Part shown: positions 58,631 through 64,000 of the stretch, in pieces
How positions within the stretch are numbered: position 1 is the stretch's first letter
Layout of the letters: the number at the start of each line of letters is the position of its first letter
Assembly: GCA_032718475.1 (NCBI GenBank)
Contig: JAUCBJ010009163.1
Span: forward strand, 1-64,000
Reading direction: 5' to 3'
DNA: 64,000 nt
Source of the DNA: Nemertoderma westbladi
Taxonomy: Eukaryota > Xenacoelomorpha > Nemertodermatida > Nemertodermatidae
Program-made: the position numbers and the translations under genes
The notes under the pieces: generated by a model
What the model saw: only the letters and a program-made list of their open reading frames with translations
What the model was told of the DNA's origin: nothing
Database searches by the model: none

Positions 58631-61399
58631 GTACGACACTCAATTTCCCTATTAGTACCAGTCCGACAGGATACGACGTACGAAATACCCATCGTGGATC
58701 ATCCAGAAATCATTTCAAACTTGGAGTTTCTTCCTGCAGTTGTTTTCAGCGATATGAGTAAGATATATGATTTACGTAGACATATTACTCAAAAGGTCGT
58801 GAACAACGTTCCACCTCATATCCAAGATTTTAAGGAACTGGATAGAGCTGGTGCCGACATAGCTCCGAGTAATCTGAAAGGATATCTAACCAAGACGATT
58901 CGTTTATGGATTGGAATCGGAACCTTCGAGTCGGATACAGATATTGCCGCAGATTGGCGAGGTAAGGTTATTCGTTTCGATGAGGATAAGGATATAGAGA
59001 AGATTTGGCAACCTTCGGAAGAATTGTTGGATGAATGGACTAGGACGTTTAGATCGTTTCAGGAAAACGGTTATATGTTTTACGATAACGAGGGCGGCAG
59101 TCATCAGCAGAGTTTGACTTCTAAGACTATACAGATTAGAGCGGCGGACGGAGTCCTGCACGTTTTCAGTAGACAGAGGAGCGACAAACGAATGCCGATA
59201 CCTCCAGCGAATACAAAGCGACACCATCTTATCACCGATATAGTAAAGAAGATGGACCAAGCTTGTAATATTGACGCTAGAATGTTACCGAAGATGGTAA
59301 GAAACATTATTTTAGATAAAACTGTTGTAAAGGTTGGATCAGGAGTAAGGGAGGATTTAATTAGCGACTTCGCCGGCATGACGGACAGCGATGACCGACT
59401 ACCGACACCATACGTCGACACTCGACCTCTTATTCTGTGGTCTATAGAACAGGGATATTTTCGTGAGTATAATACTCAGAAGACTGGAACTGGATACATT
59501 TCCTACCTGTTATTCAATTGGGATTATAAGGAAGGTAAAAGAAACAAGTATATTGAAACTTATGGAGAAGGTGATACTCCAGATATGAGTGAGTTTGAAT
59601 CACAGCTTAAATGGAGAGGATGCGTGTATTGGGCTATTACGTCACCTCCAAGAGCGGTCTTACAATATTATTTAGCGATAGAGTCGTCAGTGAATGTTTG
59701 CCTAATCGCCGACATTGTGTCTCGGACTCTCAAAAGACATCCACTTTGTCTCGGAGAAGATCATACGTTCTACATGGAAGGGAGAATTCGTACCGACGTG
59801 TTTAGACGATTCCTTGAACCCTTCTACAACTCCGACGCTCAGTGTAATGCCTTTACTCGAGCAGGATTTAGTATATTTCGAGACGTGTATCTTCGCTGTG
59901 CGGGATCTCTTATCGAAAGACCATCTATGTTTACATTGTTACCCTATGAAGGAGAACGTATTGTGGAAATTACGGATGAATCACGGCAGACGCGCGCGCC
60001 TATCGGTCACCTTGGTGATGAATTCGAAGTAACTACTACGATCGCCGACGATCCTTTAGAGGAACTTCTTGAGATAGAAAGGAACCTCCCGAAGAAATCT
60101 CAGACGGAGATTCGACAGCTTGAAGCAACAGATGCTATAGTTTGCATACAACCTTCAGAAACCTACCAACCCATAGACCCAGATGATTACGATTATAGTA
60201 TGGGAGGAAGCGCTCGACCGATTGGAGATCTTATATACGAACGAGTGTGGTACCCTGCTAATACGATGTGTAGTAAATGTGGCGTCGCTGGACATCATAT
60301 GGCAAAGTGCAGTGGAAAGCACATTACTACGACTCAGCTAATCTGTGGATGGTGTGGGGATCAAGGGTCTCATACCTTTTATACTTGCTGGAGATTTATG
60401 GCTCAATGTACTTACTGCAATATAAAGGGACATCGAGCATCTGAATGCCAACTTAGGGACATACCTTATGAACACGAATCTGTAAAACTCGTGAGGAAGT
60501 TATTTGATGAGTGGGAAGATTTAGCCGACGAACATGTATCGGCACAAAGAAGACGGTTTCCGATGAGAGCGCATCTCGGATTTTGGGCGGTAAATCCCCA
60601 AACGATGATGTCGGAAGGATATATCTCCGCTATGCCCCAATATGACGAACTTATCGAGGTTGTTGATATTTTGCCCCACGACAGCGGATTCCGAGTGGTG
60701 CGCGAGTATCTGTTACAGATTCACCCGGATAACAAAAACACGTGGAATTTTCAGAAAGTCGTAAATCGTATCACGTATGGTGAATTTGATCGTTTCCGAA
60801 CCGAAAAGCGGAATAAAGGAGCTTGGTTAACCGTCGCATGGGCGTACCGAGCCGCGTTTTACCATAAACGTATACGAGCGAGCGTATTCGAGGAAGAAGA
60901 GGTCCTAGAGGCGACGAATATATCAGCCACTCCGGTTGCGCCGTCTGCACGTCACCCTCGGGAGGACGGGCAGGGTAGGATCATACGGGTCCAGAAGGTG
61001 GGCCAACAATTGAAGAAAATTATTAATGTAGAAGAACGCAAGGGAGTTGAGCCGACTATTCGAGTTACTCGGGATACGGTATCACTTCCAAGAGAACCGG
61101 TAGGAGGATCGGGACATACACCAGCTGATCAACAGGGGGCGCAAGCTACTCTTGGGTCTGCGTCGTCCACTTCTCACGCGTTCCCAGACGTTCTACCGAC
61201 TGTAGTGACGACTGATCGGTCACGAGGAATTGGTCGAGGTTTTGGGATGCCAAATAGACGAATTTGTGAGGAAATAGTCGCACCGTCTCTTAACGTCCCA
61301 AGTAAACTAGTGACTCGCCCCATAAGTCCCATATCGCGAGCAAAGTCACCTGTGCGCAGTTTTCGAGGACGCGGCAGGGCTCGATCCACTAAGCGATAA
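58631..61399 (+). CDS. E2 ORF B: RNase D/WRN-like exonuclease-like protein with three zinc knuckles
   Basis: Open from 58631; the triplet at 58694 is GTG and the first ATG is near 58754 (MSKIYDL). About 900 residues (numbered from 58694). Exonuclease-like region about 125-345: FYDNEG gives D131-x-E133 with IQIRAADG behind it (motif I), KVGSGVREDL gives D221 (motif II) with VDTRPL after it, and VYWAITSPPRAVLQYY at 311-326 occupies motif III, where DEDD enzymes have Y-x3-D; here Y312 is followed by T316, so one metal ligand seems lost. Zinc knuckles: C526/C529/H534/C539, C551/C554/H560/C565, C572/C575/H580/C585. Then GFWAVNP...MPQYDELIE conserved in E1, and an Arg/Gly/Ser tail. A role in trimming nucleic-acid ends or in binding RNA is inferred. 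104 bp after ORF A; a TTTCCCTATTAG acceptor-like site ends at 58655. Confidence 0.75.
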   Translation, partial: VRHSISLLVPVRQDTTYEIPIVDHPEIISNLEFLPAVVFSDMSKIYDLRRHITQKVVNNVPPHIQDFKELDRAGADIAPSNLKGYLTKTIRLWIGIGTFESDTDIAADWRGKVIRFDEDKDIEKIWQPSEELLDEWTRTFRSFQENGYMFYDNEGGSHQQSLTSKTIQIRAADGVLHVFSRQRSDKRMPIPPANTKRHHLITDIVKKMDQACNIDARMLPKMVRNIILDKTVVKVGSGVREDLISDFAGMTDSDDRLPTPYVDTRPLILWSIEQGYFREYNTQKTGTGYISYLLFNWDYKEGKRNKYIETYGEGDTPDMSEFESQLKWRGCVYWAITSPPRAVLQYYLAIESSVNVCLIADIVSRTLKRHPLCLGEDHTFYMEGRIRTDVFRRFLEPFYNSDAQCNAFTRAGFSIFRDVYLRCAGSLIERPSMFTLLPYEGERIVEITDESRQTRAPIGHLGDEFEVTTTIADDPLEELLEIERNLPKKSQTEIRQLEATDAIVCIQPSETYQPIDPDDYDYSMGGSARPIGDLIYERVWYPANTMCSKCGVAGHHMAKCSGKHITTTQLICGWCGDQGSHTFYTCWRFMAQCTYCNIKGHRASECQLRDIPYEHESVKLVRKLFDEWEDLADEHVSAQRRRFPMRAHLGFWAVNPQTMMSEGYISAMPQYDELIEVVDILPHDSGFRVVREYLLQIHPDNKNTWNFQKVVNRITYGEFDRFRTEKRNKGAWLTVAWAYRAAFYHKRIRASVFEEEEVLEATNISATPVAPSARHPREDGQGRIIRVQKVGQQLKKIINVEERKGVEPTIRVTRDTVSLPREPVGGSGHTPADQQGAQATLGSASSTSHAFPDVLPTVVTTDRSRGIGRGFGMPNRRICEEIVAPSLNVPSKLVTRPISPISRAKSPVRSFRGRGRARSTKR

Positions 61400-61419
61400 A
61401 AGGGAGGGCAAGGGTGGAC

Positions 61420-61442
61420 GGAGGACTCGTGAGCCTTTCTTA
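61420..61442 (+). repeat. E2 dispersed motif, copy 8
   Basis: GGAGGACTCGTGAGCCTTTC, 20 bp after the ORF B stop. Confidence 0.8.
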
Positions 61443-61975
61443 TGATTTGTGATTTATTTTGAATTATATGTTTTATATTTAGAAAATTTAGTAAACTTAT
61501 ATTTTATATTTGTGTTTATTTCGAACTTATGCAATTTGTATTGTTCCGAATTTATGAAATTTAGAAAGTTTATATTTAGAAGGAACTTATATTTGAAAGA
61601 TTTATGTTTCATATTTGAGATGCAAAGGTTTATATTATTCTAAACTTATGCAGTTTATATTTATATTTAAGTAAAGACTTATATTTAGTAAGACTTATAT
61701 TTAGTAAGAATTTATATTTTATATTTACGTGATTATTTCGAACTTATGCAATTTATATTATTCTGAACTTATGCAATTTATATTGTTCCGAATATTATGC
61801 AATTTATATCTTATAAGCAGTATTTGTACCTAAAGAGAAAGTTTTATAGACAGAAAATTTTGTGCTCAGAAAGACTCATATTTGTAATTATTCCAAACTT
61901 ATGCAATCTACATTTAGGTACGAAAGTATTTGTAATTACTTGAATTTATGCAATATTTGGGATGCAATAGTAGAT

Positions 61976-61998
61976 GGAAGACTCGCGAGCCTTTCTTA
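61976..61998 (+). repeat. E2 dispersed motif, copy 9
   Basis: GGAAGACTCGCGAGCCTTTC, in the 3' UTR. Confidence 0.85.
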
Positions 61999-62282
61999 TT
62001 GTTTTCATTTATTTGTATTTGTAATTGTTTGAATTTATGCAATATTGAGATGCAATAGATTTATATTGGTGAATTTAATTTAGATTTATATTGTACTTAC
62101 TTAGTAAAGCCTTAAATACGTAAAGTTTGAATTTGTAATTATTTGTATCGAATCATTACGTAGAAAGGAAGTATTGTTTGAAATTTAATTGTAAATATGT
62201 AAGTACGCCCTAAGTATTCTATAGTTCGATTGATTATTGGTGAAAACCGTATATTTTATGCACGATAATATCCTGTTTTCAT

Positions 62283-62289
62283 GGAGCGG
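62283..62289 (+). promoter_or_regulatory. Polypurine tract of E2
   Basis: GGAGCGG directly before the 3' LTR, identical to E1 and E3. Confidence 0.8.
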
Positions 62290-64000
62290 TATAGAATTAT
62301 ATTCCCTAAATGCCGTGGATTTCCAAAATTTTATTTTATTCGAATTAACTTTGTAAAGATTGCTTTGAGTTCTCATTAGTATTGGTTCTATCTATTGTAC
62401 ATCTATCGGTCAAGTGGTTCAGTAGCTCAGTTGGTAGAGCGTTGGAAATTATAAGTGTAGTAGGTATCGAGTTCGAATCCTAGTAAGTGCGAATTATTTT
62501 TTGTGCAGAATTTCAACTCATTTAAATTAACCGCTACAAATTAATTGCATTTATCTGTACCAATGAGGCTGTAGTTATTTGATTGTAACCAATGTCGTGC
62601 AAGTTATATATTAGCTGGACCAATAGCTATCTTTAAAACCTTGTTAGAACCCATAGAACAATCGAGAATTTTCTCGATTGATTGCGGCACAAATTTAGTA
62701 TATAAAGGTGCGATTTCGTTCATTAGTACTACTATTCAATCAATCTCAATCTCACTTGCTGATCTACCTTAACTTTCTGTCTTATTTCAGATTACATTGT
62801 TTATTGTATAATAGTTATTATATCTTTGTAATAAAAGTCAGAAATACTAGTCACATCTCAGCTTTTCTATCTGTTTCACTATGGTTTCGCTACGGTGAAC
62901 AAACTCAGGGACAAGATGGCCAGCTAGAGATCGGGCCGCAGCAATGAACGGGAACATCACGGGAATGTAGACGAGAGACAACCCGCAATACCATTTAAAG
63001 TTATTCGCCCATCGCCTGAAAGGTTAGACAGCGTTCGATCCTTGCTACCTAAGTATAAGACCAAAAGATCAAAGGTAGACGTAGTGACACGCTGCAAGCC
63101 TAAAATTACATCATAGGGACTGTACTGTCTTGATTCAGGGAAAACCGCAGTAGACCTTCATATTCCTACGGGGGGGAGGGAGAGAGCATAAGCAGATACT
63201 AGTACGCAGATAGGACGTAGGCACACCGGTACAAGGCATACACATTGGTTAGGGTGCAGCAAACTGTACGCTTAACTCTTGCTAAGTACAGGTGTGTGTG
63301 CGACTATTTGCCGTACAACGGTGTCCAGTGCATTAGAACTTGTAGGCTAGGGGGGTTGCTGTGTTTTCACCTGAATTGGGATTGTACCGTTCAGGCGGTA
63401 GGGCAGTTTACGCTAGGCGCAAAATAAATTGAGGCTATCAGGGATATACTAACATCTACCGTGTCCCCGCCAACGCCCTAATAGGAAGTTACCCGGACTA
63501 CCTGGGTGACTAAAATTCTAGATAGGAGCCAGGATAGCTATTAGTACCCGTACGCCTACAGTAGTAAACTAACACATCTCTTCTTAGTATCAGGGACCTG
63601 GTACCTAAAATTGCCGAATTCTGGGCGTAGTATTAACCTTATGCCTGAATTTGAGTCCTGGAAATACGCAAGAGGGGAAGGAACCTTATCATTCGTGAGT
63701 ATTGGACCTACAAGTTATAAAATTAGAATATTCGTAAAATGCACACCGTACCCAGTAATTATATATGTGAAGGAGCAAAACTGCTTTGACCGTTCAGAAT
63801 TAACACACGCGCGTTAGAAATTATTTACACCTCAAAATATATAAAATTAACTTTCGTCCTTACTGCACTTTGCTCGCTAGTTAGACATCTCCAAATATCT
63901 GCCTCTATACCTAGCTAGCGTCCCTTTGCCCAACCATATAAATCACACCGCGGCAAAGTATACGAGCCTCTTAGTCCGTCAGTGAGTCAGCCTGATTTTA
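62290..64000 (+). repeat. 3' LTR of E2, cut by the window end
   Basis: Nearly identical to 47493-49202. Same tRNA-like stretch (62416-62490), palindrome, TATA and AATAAA. Confidence 0.93.

Larger units (their letters stand above)
61400..62282 (+). other. E2 3' untranslated region
   Basis: Very A+T-rich. It contains many imperfect copies of GAACTTATGCAATTTATATT (about 61520-62060) and two E2 motif copies (61420-61442, 61976-61998). No coding region. Confidence 0.75.
47493..64000 (+). mobile_element. BEL/Pao retrotransposon E2 (lacks RT), inserted in E4 gag
   Basis: LTR copies start at 47493 and 62290; the right one leaves the window. Over 1.71 kb I found three differences by eye (near 48120, 48335 and 49008 in the left copy). 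Contents: gag, protease, integrase, ORF A, ORF B, polypurine tract. RT and RNase H are absent. The LTRs begin TATAG, not TG. The five bases before the left LTR (AATTC) are the expected target duplication; the right side is outside the window. Confidence 0.9.

Noticed and set aside
57661-61399. ORF A/B as an envelope gene making E2 an errantivirus-like element
   Set aside because: No signal peptide, membrane span or furin site is visible; Cys/His knuckles and exonuclease-like motifs point elsewhere.

Overview
The window is animal nuclear DNA, probably from a marine or other invertebrate; the species cannot be named from the sequence. It is A+T-rich, has intron-bearing coding DNA, TATA/CCAAT promoters, AATAAA signals and poly(G) or poly(C) tracts of 22-29 bases. 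Almost all of it is nested retrotransposons. The only likely host gene is a Ly6/uPAR-type GPI-anchored protein with two visible exons (40348-40464 and 42594-42890). || LAYOUT. 1-1589: flanking DNA with a TATA/initiator that may be an old LTR. 1595-38811: an outer BEL/Pao element (called E3 here) on the minus strand, with LTRs at 1595-2763 and 37482-38811 and the target duplication TGTAT on both sides. Inside it, at 11342-35857, is a second BEL/Pao element (E1, plus strand), with 2.3-kb TGTTA...TAACA LTRs and the duplication GTATA. Inside E1, at about 27623-33454, is a non-LTR retrotransposon with a restriction-like endonuclease, a 17-bp minisatellite and a short A tail. 38812-45100: host DNA with the Ly6 gene, a palindromic TA-flanked MITE and minisatellites. 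45101-47492: the 5' part of a fourth retroelement (E4), cut inside its gag by a third BEL/Pao element (E2, 47493 to beyond the window end) whose LTRs are about 99.8% identical. || HOW THE GENES FIT TOGETHER. E1, E2 and E3 share one plan: LTR, long leader with tandem repeats, gag with a long N-terminal coiled coil, capsid and zinc knuckles, aspartic protease, (RT/RNase H), (integrase), an internal copy of the polypurine tract, ORF A, (ORF B), polypurine tract, LTR. Only E1 carries RT/RNase H. E2 lacks RT/RNase H but keeps an open frame through integrase. E3 lacks both RT/RNase H and the integrase core but is still open across the gaps. gag, protease and ORF A are always kept. || MOST UNUSUAL. 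(1) A two-gene accessory module, ORF A (CxxC...CxxH protein) and ORF B (RNase D/WRN-like 3'-5' exonuclease-like domain plus three zinc knuckles), which I do not know from BEL/Pao elements. (2) A 17-18-bp motif scattered through each element at matching places but with an element-specific sequence; in E1 it is an almost perfect CGCG-core palindrome read in different frames. (3) An internal GGAGCGGG polypurine tract beside a hairpin and followed by A/T tracts, resembling a lentiviral cPPT-CTS. (4) Strong sense-strand enrichment of the splice-donor-like hexamer GGTAAG in E1 gag-pol.
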